Of a DNA stretch of 64,000 nt, positions 10,075-21,900 are shown piece by piece. Position 1 is the first letter of the stretch. Every line of letters starts with the position of its first letter. This DNA comes from Triparma columacea (taxonomy: Eukaryota > Sar > Bolidophyceae > Parmales > Triparmaceae): the NCBI GenBank assembly GCA_030267965.1, contig BRYA01000381.1, positions 1 through 64,000 on the forward strand, in the 5' to 3' direction. The notes beneath the pieces are model-generated. The model did no database searches. It was not told the DNA's origin and saw only the letters and a list, made by a program, of their open reading frames with translations. The translations under genes were made by a program, and so were the position numbers.

Positions 10075-10851
10075 TCATTTGTGGACCCTAGCGCAATGTC
10101 GTTTGATAGAGCTTTTTTGCTTCGCTTTGTAGTCGCAGTCCTTACAGTAGTACCAGGTAACGTTTTCATTGTGGATACTTGCGCGATGCTTCTTGAGATT
10201 ACTATTCTGCTTCGCTTTGTAGTCGCAGTCCTTACAGTAGTGCCAGGTCACGTTTTTGCTGTGTATATCTGCGCGATGCTGCTTGAGATGGCTTCTGTGC
10301 TTCGTTTTGTAGTCGCAGTCCTCACACTTGTGCCAGGTCACGTTTTCGTTGTGGATCAATGCGCGATGCCTCTTGAGGTCGCCTTTTTGCTTCGCTTTGT
10401 AGTCGCAGTCCTTACAGAGGTGCCAGGTCGCACTATTACCATCACCATTCCAAGAGTCAACGTTCTCGTCATTATCGTCAACGTATTCATCGTCATTATC
10501 ATCGCCGTCGTCATCGTAGTATTCCATCGTCATTCCTCTCTTTCGCTTCTTGCTCTTGCTGTTGGTCTTCCCTTCAGCAACAACCTCCACATTCTCATCT
10601 TCATCACATGGTTGGCAAACAAGCAAATCATGGCGTACCACGTCATCATCTTCAACAACATCTTCTCTCCTCATTCCTTTGACACCACCCGCTGTCGATG
10701 TACTCTTGTTCCCTCCTTGAAACTCAGCAAGGATACCAGGGTCCGAAGATGGAAATTCTTCAGCCTTGAAATCATCTATTGAGGAGGTATTAGGGGCAAA
10801 TTTGTCGATATGTGCCCTAAGATCACCAGAAAGCAACGGCACATACGACAT
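10075..10851 (-). CDS. C2H2 zinc-finger protein, four fingers (tandem paralogue 2)
   Basis: A single-exon ORF of 258 aa from ATG 10851. It is nearly identical to the downstream paralogue over the N-terminus. It has only one copy of the CQPCDEDENVEVVA block and a longer acidic stretch (DDEYVDDNDENVD). It has four C-x2-C-x12-H-x4-H fingers instead of five, again with NENVTWH-type linkers. The last finger ends IKRHCARVHK. The gene differs from its neighbour mainly in repeat number, consistent with unequal exchange. The inferred role is the same: a nuclear nucleic-acid-binding protein of unknown target. Confidence 0.85.
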   Translation of the reverse strand: MSYVPLLSGDLRAHIDKFAPNTSSIDDFKAEEFPSSDPGILAEFQGGNKSTSTAGGVKGMRREDVVEDDDVVRHDLLVCQPCDEDENVEVVAEGKTNSKSKKRKRGMTMEYYDDDGDDNDDEYVDDNDENVDSWNGDGNSATWHLCKDCDYKAKQKGDLKRHRALIHNENVTWHKCEDCDYKTKHRSHLKQHRADIHSKNVTWHYCKDCDYKAKQNSNLKKHRASIHNENVTWYYCKDCDYKAKQKSSIKRHCARVHK

Positions 10852-11093
10852 GAACTCTTGTATTTATCGGATTTGTCCAGAAAATAGAGCAAGGGGTCCT
10901 TTCATTCCCTCAAAATTCGAACCAAAATTCAACACTCACACTTTGCCCCAAACAAACCTTAAGGCTCCCCTCGATGCCCCCCCGCAAACAAAAAATCAAG
11001 CGCTCTTTAGTTTCCATGTAATGCTCCTTCTTTCCTCGCAATCATTTCTTTCTTTATAAACCCCACCAAACCACCACCCAAACCGCCCCTTCC

Positions 11094-12616
11094 CTACTTG
11101 ATGCCCAGTGCCGCCATATCAACCCCCAGGGTATTAATATCCCACATGACGACCTTCCCGTCTGCCGCAGTGGTCGAGAAGTTCCCCCCCCCCATCAATT
11201 GCATGCACGTTATAGCGCTCTCGTGGGTGGTTTCTAGCTTGTCCGTCTTCTTAGCCGTGTCCTGACCCTTGCTTGTCTTACTCTGGAAGAGGGCCCTGGC
11301 GGCCGCGACACCGGTAGTGGCCTTGGCAGTGGAGGGAGCAGAGACCGCCTTCTTCTCCTCGAGCTTCCGGGTGAAGGACCACTTGCCGGAGGACTTGGAG
11401 AAGAGGAGGGGGTTCATGTCGTGACCCACTCCAACCAGGGCGGCCTCAGAGACGAACCTGCAGTCCTGTATGGGTAGCTGTTGGAACCTGATGCTCTCGA
11501 CAGGAGCGTCGTCACCTGCAGAGGTGAAGTCGACGAACTGGATGCTCGAGTCGTGCCCGGAGAAGGCCAGGGTGTTCCCGGAGGGGGACCAGGCTACGGA
11601 GTCAACCCAGCCGTAGGCCCCGGCCTCCCAGCAGTCCTCCCCGAAGGCCTTGGGGGTGAAGTTTAGGCTGTCCTGGGAGTTGTCAATCTGACGGACGAAG
11701 GCGCTGAAGACGCGGCACTTGAAGTCGGAGCTTCCGGTGGCTAGGATCTGGCTGTTCGGGTGCCATGCCACCTTGAGGACAGTGCTCCTGTGTTTCTTGA
11801 TCATCTTGGCTACCCACCAGTCGTGCTCGGCCTCAAAGTAGCAGACCGGGACGCACTTAGCCCCGCTAGCCACCGCGAACTTCTTCCCGTCCGGGCTCCA
11901 CTTGACGTCCAGTGCCGCCCTGTCGATCCTGAGGATAACGAGGGAGGGCTTCCACTTGGCCTCGGAGGTGTCGTACGTCCAGACGAAGGAGTTGCGGTCG
12001 TGGGAGCACGTAACGATTAGGTTGGTCACGGGGGACCAGTCTATGGCGGATATTAGGAGGTCGTGCTCATCGAGGGTGTGCAGGAGCTTCCAGTCCTTCT
12101 TGTCAGGGGCCTGGCAATTCCCCTGTATTGTGGAGAGGAGGAAGGGAGGGTGGCGGGTGGGTTCTTTTGGGTGAGTCGATGCCTTCAGAGTCTCCCGCCT
12201 TCAGAGTCTCCCGCCTTCAGAGTCTCCCCCCCTCACCCCCCCCCCCCCACCCCCCCCACCCGCTACTCACGTATATCATCATTGTGTTATCATTCGGGCA
12301 CACAGCAAGCTGCGTCCGGTCCTTGTTCTGCGCGACGTGCGAGCGCGCGGGGGGGGGGAGGGGGGGTCAATTGGTTAGAAACATTTCCCCAGAAAGACAC
12401 AACTGGATCCACGAGGCCATTAGGGGCCAGCTTTCATGCCCCCAAAAGCAACCTGAGATTAGAAAAACCAAGATTTGGGGGAGTACTCACCCAAGCGTGA
12501 GCGCTGATACCCTTAACGGGGTCGATAAGATCGATGGCCTTTGGCATTGGCCTGTGAAAAGTTGGATAATAAGGGAAGAAGCCCCAAGAGACCTTCTGGA
12601 GGACAGGATTTTGCAT
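11094..12616 (-). CDS. ARPC1: Arp2/3 complex subunit 1 (ARPC1, WD40)
   Basis: Three exons: 12616-12491, 12327-12271 and 12122-11094 (403 aa). Both joins are phase 0 with GTGAGT donors. The 57-nt middle exon encodes NKDRTQLAVCPNDNTMMIY, the conserved first-blade motif of ARPC1. Exon 3 continues with IDWSP, a blade ending RNSFVWTYD, VLKVAWHPNSQILATGSSD and GYGWVDSVAWSPSGN-type WD repeats. A lower-complexity insert rich in Lys/Ala (about residues 295-350) precedes the last blade. ARPC1 is the seven-bladed propeller that helps hold the Arp2/3 complex and contacts nucleation-promoting factors in branched actin assembly. In-frame sequence upstream of ATG 12616 hits a stop without another ATG, which supports this start. 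The length is slightly above the usual ~370 aa because of the insert. Confidence 0.95.
12181..12228. repeat. 16-bp tandem repeat (x3) in an ARPC1 intron
   Basis: GCCTTCAGAGTCTCCC occurs three times head-to-tail without mismatch inside the 148-nt second intron of the ARPC1 gene, followed by long C runs. The region is non-coding. Confidence 0.9.
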
Positions 12617-12947
12617 GATTTGGGAGGAAAGATTGCCATTTTCTTTGGACTGAGCTTGGCCCTGACAGATTGACCAACACTTTGGAGCTTATTTTATTTC
12701 CCTATTTGACGTTTAGGATAATTTAATACGTCTCAAACTACACTAGGAGTGAATATTTTCACAAACAATACCTATCCCACCGTACATCCTCCTAATCTCC
12801 ATAATAACATACCCCCTCGCCCACCCCCCCCCACTTCTCCTCCCCATCCTGTTGTCTCCTAAACCCCCTTCAACCCTCCTACCCACATTAGAAGACCGCC
12901 CGTTTCGTCCCCCCCTCCGGTAACGTCACCAAATCCCCCAACCAAGC
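12617..12947. promoter_or_regulatory. Divergent intergenic region between ARPC1 and VPS13
   Basis: 331 bp separates the ARPC1 start (minus) from the VPS13 start (plus), so it must contain both promoters. It is C-rich on the plus strand toward VPS13 and AT-rich near 12680-12760. No specific element was identified. Confidence 0.5.
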
Positions 12948-15900
12948 ATGCTTGAGTCCCTGTTATACTTAATCCTCCGCCTCCTGTTATCTCCAATAAT
13001 AGACTTATCATCAACATCCCTTAATCTATCGATATGGTCCGGTTCCTTCACACTCACCAACCTAGCTATCAGGAGGTCGTTCCTTGAGAGGATCGGGCTA
13101 AAGGGAGGATTCTGGGGAGGCGTGATTGGAAAAGTTGAGCTTGAAGTACCTTGGAGGGACCTTTGGAGGAGAAGGATTAAGATATCGGTTACTAATGTTG
13201 ATATATCTGGTTCGTTAAGGGGAGGTAAGTGTTTGAGGGGAGGGTGTGTGTAGGGGTGGTTGGGTGGGTATAAGGGTGTTAGGAGGGGTATGTATGTTCA
13301 TGCTGTAGATGTGTGGAGATAAGTGCAGGCTGGGTTAGGGTAACCCTAACGTCCAATGAGCACGTCCAATAATGTGCACGTCTAATGTGCACGTCTGATG
13401 TGCATGTCTAATATTTCTAATTTGCATCTCAACACCCTCAACATGCCCCCCCCCCTCAATCTAACCCCCCCCATCCCCCCCCACCATCCCCCCCCCCTAC
13501 CCCCCCCCCCTCCCCCAAGGACGCCGCTCCTCAGCTGTAACTTCCTCCCCCCCCACGTCCCCGACCTCTACCTCCCCCTCAAAGTCTCCCCCCCCTCCCA
13601 CCCCAGAGCCTCCTCCGGCGGGGACGAGCTACTTCCAGTCCCTCCTCAACGCGATCGTTTACAATGTGGAGGTTGAGATTAAGGACATCGAAGTTTGCTA
13701 TAGGTGAGGAGGAACGTGGAGAGCGCAAGACGTTGACGAGCTTTATTACCCATCAACTTCATACATCTTACCCCCCCCCCCAACCCCCCTTCCCCCCCAC
13801 TTAGAACCAAGAACAGGGGCGATGAAGCTTTAAAGCTGCACGTCTCCAAGATCTCCGCCCTAACAACCGACTCCTCCTGGGAGCCTTTCTTCTACGACTC
13901 CTCCAGCACCTCCTCCTTCCCCACCTACCACAAGGTCGTGGAGATCAAGGGGGTGTCCCTCCTTAGCACCCAGGTTAACGGCCAGGTGGACTCCGTCCTC
14001 GAGTCCCTGAACCTCGATCTCAAGTTGAAGGTCGGGGAATACAACGACGCTCGTCCCCTAATGAACACTGACGGCACCCCCGCCCCCTTCTCGGCCAGTG
14101 TCCCCCCCCCCCCTGACCGGCTGCCCTCCCCGCTGCTGTCGTTCGTACCGCTGGCTAGGAACTTCAACGTGTCGGTGAAGATACACGGGCCAGGGTGGAC
14201 GGATGTCGTGAAGCTCCCGAAGAAGTCGGGCTGGAGGTCCTTCTCGCTTTCCCCTTCCAAGCAGTCCCCCGGCGACAACACGAGGGAGGACTCCGTGGAG
14301 GGCGGCATCAAGCTGGTGGTTAGGGACTCCACCGTCAAGGTCGTTCACAAGGCCCTTCTGGAGTACGGGGTGGGACTGAGGTCGGGGAGCCCAATACGGA
14401 GGGCGCAGAGCGCTCCCACTGTACCCCCTGAGCTCTCGTTGAGCCCAGGGGGAGGCAACCAGCCGAAGCTGGAGGAGGAGGCTTTGAATGAAGCGGAGAG
14501 GGCGGTGTCGGGGTCGATATGGGCGGAGGAGATCAAGAAGGTACGCAGGGAGAGCGTTATTATGACTACGACTAAGCCGGAACACACAAAGAAGCAGGAC
14601 GACCAAGGGAGCGAGGTGAGCATGGACAGGAAGGGAAACAAGGGAAACAAGGCAAACAAGGCAAAGACATTGAAAACGAAGCACTGACACCCCCCCTTCG
14701 CCCCCCTTCTTCGTTCCTCACGTAGAGCGAAACCGATGACGAGTTCGTCGATGCCTACGGCGGCGTAACTCCTGACTCGGGTATGTTCTTCGCCAAGACG
14801 CCCAGCAGCGTGAGCAGCGCCGCCGACGCGGACGAAATCTCCTCCACCGCTACCAACGACTCCACCGAAACCGCGGCGTCCAAGCCCCAGGGCGTCGTTC
14901 ACGTCAACTTTGAGCTCCCGGGGATCATGGTGCACCTTGTTCCCCCGAAGGAACCTTCTAAAAAGACCCTACAGAACACGCTAGCTGTTTCTGTCACTGG
15001 CGTCTCTCTCAAGGGAATGTACCATGTTTCCAATGGCATTTCAGCGTCGGAGGTGTTGGCGAGGGTCAGGAGCGTGGAGGCTAGAGAGAAGGGAGGCACA
15101 GGTGAGAGTGGGGCGAAAGGGTGGGAGGTATAAACATTGGGGAGCACATGAACATGAACGCTAACCCTTTCCCGCATCGGCTTCGCCGCTCCACCCCTTC
15201 ACCCCTCCCCACCGCTCCACCCCTCCCCACCGCTCCACCCCTCCCACTACTAGGCGCACTACCATGCTGGATCTACTTCAGGGAGCCGGCGAATTCCGAT
15301 GCGCAGTTCTATGAGCCGAACGCGCTGAAGTTCGACCTCAAACTGAAGCCCTCTCACCTTGCAGTCGACGTGAAAACAGCACCGATTTTCTTGGCGCTGG
15401 ATTACGAGGGCTGCAGGAGAATCTACACGTTCCTCGTACCTTCCGTGCAATTTGGACCCACGCGCTCAGTCCTCGAAGACAACCCTAACACGGCAGCTCG
15501 GAACTCTAGCGTCGATACTGCAGAGAATGAGGAGAAAACAAGTTTCCCAAGAACCTTTGACGCGAACTTTTCCATCGGGGACATTACTTTTATTGTGCCT
15601 ACTGAAAGGTACGACGCGACGAAGCCGTGTTTTGAGTTAAAACTTGGGGTCAAGCCTCGGCAACGTGAGTCCGACCTAGACGATAGAACAAGGCGAGAGG
15701 ACATTATCGAAATCACCAAGCTCGGCCTCGCGAGAGGCTACGCTTCCGAAGTTGTGAGGGATGGGCCGCACGAGACCATTGAAGGAAGTTTCGCTCTCAC
15801 AGACCGGTTTGAATGCATAAGATGGAAGGGGGACGTTGACGCAGTCGTGGAGATCAAGACGACGCTCACCGAAGTTGAACACAGCGCAAGTAGTGGGGAG

Positions 15901-18900
15901 AATGAGTTCTTCAGGAATTTCGACAGGCAGCACGTTTACACTGGCAGTAAGCAGGACTACCTTCCCATGGAGACAGGGTACGATATGGATGCAGGTTCAG
16001 CAACCGAAGCCTCCATGTGGCTCGATTCTTCAGATATGAACTCGCCTTCGAACTCGCCTACTTCAATCTCTGTCACTGTGCTACCCTTGGAAGTTGTGTG
16101 CGGCTGGGACGAGCTGATTGGCATCGCCTGGACTGTCGGTTGGTGCCTAGGTAAAAAAGAAAACAGCGGCAACGGTCGAAATTCACTCAGTCTCTCCGCA
16201 ATGAGCGTCATTCGGGGCCAAAATGTGAAGCTAATGCATGTAGAGGTCAACGCGAGGGCAGTTGGGGTCAGACTTGTGAGCAGTTCCAAGGAACACCGCC
16301 CTAAGTACAATAGGAAGGCCTACGGTCCTGACGCAGGTAGCTCGGCGTCGACATTTTCCACGACCAACACATTCAACCTTCCCGTGGCACCCTTGACGGA
16401 CATTCTTGTAGTCGAGGCGAAAGACGTCAATTTCAAGAAGCAGAACGCAACGTATGCCAGCCAGATGGAAGTATGGGTAGGGAATTTAAAGGTCGGCGTC
16501 GTCGACCAAGGCTACAGAGGAAGATGCAGCAAAACTAGTAAATTCAACTCGTCCACCGAGGAGGCTTCAGCTACTAAATCGCCTACTAAACAGCAACCAA
16601 AGGAAGGACTCGACGAAGATTGTGGGCTTTTTTGGGTCGTTTCAATAACCCCTCCCGACCAATCCTCGGATGCAGTCAACGTTTCGAATCCCCTCCTCAG
16701 GATCGTCCGCCACCCATGCGGGTGCCACTGGAGCAGTCTTCCAACCGGGAGCTTAGGGATTGGCTTCTACACGACGACCGTCCACATATCTGCTCCTTTC
16801 ATAAAAGCTTGCGTCGAGCCGATGATGTGGGGGAGAATATTTCATTGTATAGCAGCTGTGGTGAAAGCAACAAGCCTCGGCGGCGAGGTCAGGTCTAAGC
16901 TGTGGGGGGCGAAGGTAATAAGGAAATACATCTCCAATAGGCTAGTAGATATCCCCGGTAATGGCGACACGAGGAGCAAGAGCAACTCTAATTCGTTGCC
17001 GAGAGGAAGAGAAGAGCCAGAAATGACCCTCCACGTGGCAACTGGTGAGGTCGAGGTCGAGAGCTGGTGGGGAAAGGAGCTCATTGACACCGTTACCTTC
17101 GATAGTAGCACAACGTGTATGGAGAGGTTCGGAGCTAGTGGAGAGACCCCGAGTATCAGTCTGCTTGGCAGCGTCGAGGGGGTCAGGCTAAGGGACGAAA
17201 CTGGGATAGGTAGAGAATGCTACAAGGATCTAATCACGCCAACTAAAGAGGCAGAAGAGGCCGGAGACGGGGTTGTACTAGAGTGGACCTTCACTGGGGC
17301 TACGGAGCAGAGGAAGGAGCCCCCCGTGTTTGGAGTTAGGGTCAGGGGGATGAAGTTTATATACCTCCAAAGGAAGACTATGGAGAATGTGTTCTACTGG
17401 CAGAAATACTTTATACCTGCCCTCAAGGTAATGCAAGGGAGTGCAGAGGACGTCCTCGCGGGGAGCATCGCCGCAGATATGGTGCAAACCAAGGGTGAAA
17501 CTTGGACGATGGGCCTGGTTGCGAAGTGGAAGGAGGAGAAACACCCAGGGTTCAGGGAAAAGAAAAACAGGGAGAACGAGAGGAGGGGCGTCACTGGGGA
17601 GGAGGCCAAGGAAGCAAAAATCGAGATCCTTGCCGTTGACAGCGAGATTTGGCTTTGTCATAAGTCGAGGGGTTACGACGCGATCAAGATTAAGTTTCCC
17701 ACCTTCAAGATGTGGAAAGCTGTGGAGAACGATGACACATATTACAGCAGCCCTCTACTCGACCAGCACAGGTTTGCTCACGAGATCCCCAGCATGAACA
17801 GGGTGGCTAGAACGCGCGGAAAGAGGGTAACGTCTTTCTCGGATCTAGCTGAGTTTGGCCTCCGCAAGCCCCGAGATTCGTACCCGTCTCTCTCGTCACC
17901 CGACTTTGATGTGTTCCTTGACGTCGAGAACACTAAGACAGACAGTAAGGGCGAGCTCGGGCGGTTCATGGAGGAGCAGCTGGAGCAAGTAAAAGCCAAG
18001 GAAATATTGAGCAGGAAAGAGGCGGAGAAGGCAGAGGAACAGTACGCAAAAGAGGACAGCACCTTGGAGCAGATGAAGCTAGACCAGGACAGTGCTCACT
18101 TTCAAGACATCAATCACCCTACTGAGCATGTTGAGCGAGCCCGCGCTCGACACGGGTCCGCTGCTACCTTGCAGCTCCCTCAATTCCACAGCGACGAGAC
18201 CGCGAGGCAGTTTATTGCCCAGATGGCTCGTGTGGAGGTCTGCGATAGGAAGCATTCCGAAGCCCTTGAAAAACTCAGCAGGGTGCAGGCAGAAATAGAC
18301 GCCCTTGAAGAGGAGATCGACTGGATGATGAACTCTAAGAGCTCGAGTAATTTTGCCTTTCTCCCCAACCCGCCCGAGAACAGGTTTGACATGGAGCTGA
18401 TAGACGCCTCCTTGTCAACGTGCCTGTCATCCCACCCCATCCAAGAGCACTTGTCGATAAAGGCGTGGCTAGCGCTTCCAATGGCGAAGGAAGTTTCAGG
18501 CTCCGCAATGTACAAAGGTGTTTACGAGACGCTCGGTTTTTATTGGGATAACAGAGAAGATGACGTCGGGGTAACAAAGACGCCGATGGACATCACCGTC
18601 ATGCTGCCAAGGATATATTGGACCCTCACTCAGGCTCAATACTCACTCATACTGGGGCTGATTATGGACAACTTCACCGAGCAACCGACCCACGTTCCGC
18701 ATCCCAACCCTCCCTTCCTGGATCCGGTCTTTGACGAAAGCAAGGTAGGACCTGGTGTCTTCGACGGCTTTCCACTTCAGATGAAGGTCCCTGTGTACTT
18801 TGAAGCTGCTGAAATCATCGTCAAGGAGGATGAGCTTGCCTACTTTGAAAACCTCGACAACGCAATGGCAGTGGACAGCCTTGATCATCGCGACTCTCTC

Positions 18901-21900
18901 TTGGCGAGTAAGTCCCATCTGGACGATTCTAATTTTGACTCAACTGGGAGCCTTACGGCAGCAGCGCTAAGGGCCGCTAACGCAACAGGGAGTGCACCCG
19001 CCGATGCCAATGCAGAAATCAAGAGAGCGAATCAATCCCCTTTCAATAGGTTGAGCGACTCTGAGAGCAGCGGCTTAGACAGTGACGAAGAGGACTACCA
19101 CATAGGAAACAAGCGCGCGGGCGTTAGAAAAAATAGAGGTCTTAGCGAAGGAAGCGATCGCAGCAAGGCAAGGACGCGGAACAGCTGGGGTTACGACGAC
19201 GAAAATGAAGGTGCTGAAGAATCTGACTGGGATGACTCGGATTACTCGGAAATGGGCTCGCGTGAGGACGAAGACAGGGAACTTGATGATATTTACCACG
19301 AGAATGAGGAGGAGAAGAAGGCCAGCTATCCTGTTTTCCTAATCAAGGCTGAGGGCCTGTACCTTGGAATAGATAAGAATAAGGACGGGCAGGGTGTGTT
19401 CCTTGAAGTGACTGCAAAGACGATAGCGATCAACGATTTATCAGATGAGGCCCAAGCCAACGACCCTACCTTGGGAAGCGAGATGCTTCGCCCCAATAAA
19501 TTACTCGAGATGAACAGGAGGCGACTGGAAACGGCTGACAGGCACTTCAGGGGAAGACTGAGTACCCTAAAGTCTTACAATAGTGAAGAAAACGACGACT
19601 TCCCGGACATGGCACAAGACGATGCAGGCGATGGCACTGCATGCGACGATTTAGGGTCGGACTCGGACTCGGAGTACGGGGTGGATGGCATTCAACCTGA
19701 TCAATTGGTGTACCAGCAGCACGGTCTTGGACAGGCTTACAGGAGAATCGGGATTTATGTCAACTCAACAGTTCTCTCATGTTACGGCGACGCAATCAAG
19801 AGACTTATCAGCTTCTTCTGCGACCCCCTAAACGCTCGTAACGAGGATTTGGAGGAAGAGAGGGAGAGAATGGGACTGCCTCCTTTCGAGGAAGAACAAA
19901 AGAACTGGGACATTGATGTTCAGGTTACGAACACCAACGTGTGCTTGCCCGAGCATCTGCACGACCGTGGCTCTAGAACGCTTGTTCTTAACGCCGATTG
20001 CGGCTACTTCCACAGATGGAGAGGCTACCCCAATCACGGCACCTTGGGGTCAGGCTCAATTGATATGTTGGCGGAGTTGATGGTCAAGTCAGTCTTCTTT
20101 GCGCATCTTTCCAACTTGCAGCCTGCGGATGCCATTTCGCTTGCATCGCCTTTCAGGCTCAAACTCGACGTTCAGACCATTCTCCCTTGTCTCTCCCAGG
20201 TCCTACTGAAGGGTACGCCGAGGGCACCCGTGATTAAAAAGACTGTCATGCTGTGGACTGAGAAGGCAGACTTCAACTCAAATCTTTCAGAGCTCGATGC
20301 ACTGCATGGGGACAAAATGACGAAGAAGCCCAGGTTTGGGACGCCGTCAAGGGCGCAGACGTCCTTTTCGACGAACACAGCCGATCCTTTGGCCACCCTT
20401 ATAGATCTCGGATTGTCACTGCCAGACATCAAGCTGATTGGCCGAGTCGTCTCGACGCTCATGACGGATTTGAAACGTGGATCAGTACCTCTTTCCAACG
20501 ATGAGGAGTCCTCTCAGGTGCCGTCGCCCCCACCTGGCGCCCCTGTTCCAGGATCCCCTGGCAGGCGCGACTCCCAAGAGTCTTACTCGACCCCGAACAG
20601 GAAATCATCCGCAGGCTCCGTCGGAAGTAAGGGCCAAAGGCCCTCCCGGCTTTCTTCCAATCTTACAAGGACCTCCTCCACTCCTTCTAGTAGTCTTATC
20701 AGGAAGAATTCTGCTGTTTCCTCCTTGCATCCCCAAACCTCCTTCGCTGGAGTTCCAACCAACCTTCAGATTAATGTTGGTCTCTCAAACGGGCGAATCT
20801 CTTTCGTTAATAACGTCATGGGCATCCCACTTCTCTCTGTGCGCCTCACGGATGGAAATGTAACTCTCTCGAAGGTCTCACAACATGAGGGCATGCGCAT
20901 CTACTCAAAAATTACCATGCAAGGTTCCTACTTCAATCATTTCTCGCACCGCTGGGATCCCTTGATTGAGACTACCACTCTCGACGTCGACATTGGCAAG
21001 GACATCAATACTGATCGTACAAAGGCAAAATTCGATCTTAAGAAACCTTTCAATGTCAATCTCACGCACGCGCTTCTGAGGCTATGCGCTCACGATTCCC
21101 TCCTTACCGATCATGTGACTTCCTCCTCTAAGCTGCTAGCACCTTACACGATCATGAACCGTTGTGGGGAGAAGTTGACTGCAATCTTTTCTCGATCTGC
21201 CGGTTCTCCCTTCGAGGTTCCTTTGAAGTCTGGCAACGATGGCCTCGCTTTGGATTTTCGCACCATTACTGGAGTCTCAAGGCGCTCATCTTTAGTCGAG
21301 GGACTGGGGAAGTCCTCAGCGAGGTCCTCTAGGAAGAATGGGATCAACACGCAGGGCGTCCAAACACACACCATGGCAATCTCAATTGTCTTGAACAACT
21401 GGGTCTTTGAGTCCATCAACGCCATCCCCATGGATGTCGCCGGTTTACACACGGTGAAGCTCCAGGCCATGGGTTTTGGGGAGGAGGCAACCGAGGGGAT
21501 GGGGAGGCTGAGGGGTAGACCAGTTGACGATGACGTCACACCTTCTATTGCCGAGACCCTTCGCATGCAGAGGGGCTCATCAAGCGACAGCCTGCCAAAG
21601 TATTCGTCCAACCCTAAGAGGACCCCGGCTCCGAAGCCCCCCGTCCTGGTCGCGGAAGTCCACCTCAATCCTGACGGTTCCAAAGCCATTACTGTGAGGT
21701 CGAGAGTTTGCATCCAGAATCATACTGGTGTCCCCATGGAAGTGAAAATCTTCGACAAGTCGACCTCGTCATCCTCCATCATTAGGCGCTTCTCCCTTAC
21801 TTCAGGATCGAAGCCAGAACAGGTAGAAAAGCTTAATTCTTCAGATGTTTTTTACGTTCCTATCAACATGGTGAAGCCCACCACGTCAATTTGGATTCGT

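Larger units (their letters stand above)
8655..10921. repeat. Tandem duplication unit carrying the zinc-finger genes
   Basis: Two direct copies, about 8655-9822 and 9953-10921, each include a zinc-finger gene plus about 120 bp of 3' flank and about 70 bp of 5' flank. The shared 3' border is GTGCATTGA(A/G)TTGCCATGTC. The shared 5' border is CCTCAAAATTCGAACC. Unit lengths differ because of repeat-number changes inside the genes. Confidence 0.8.
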
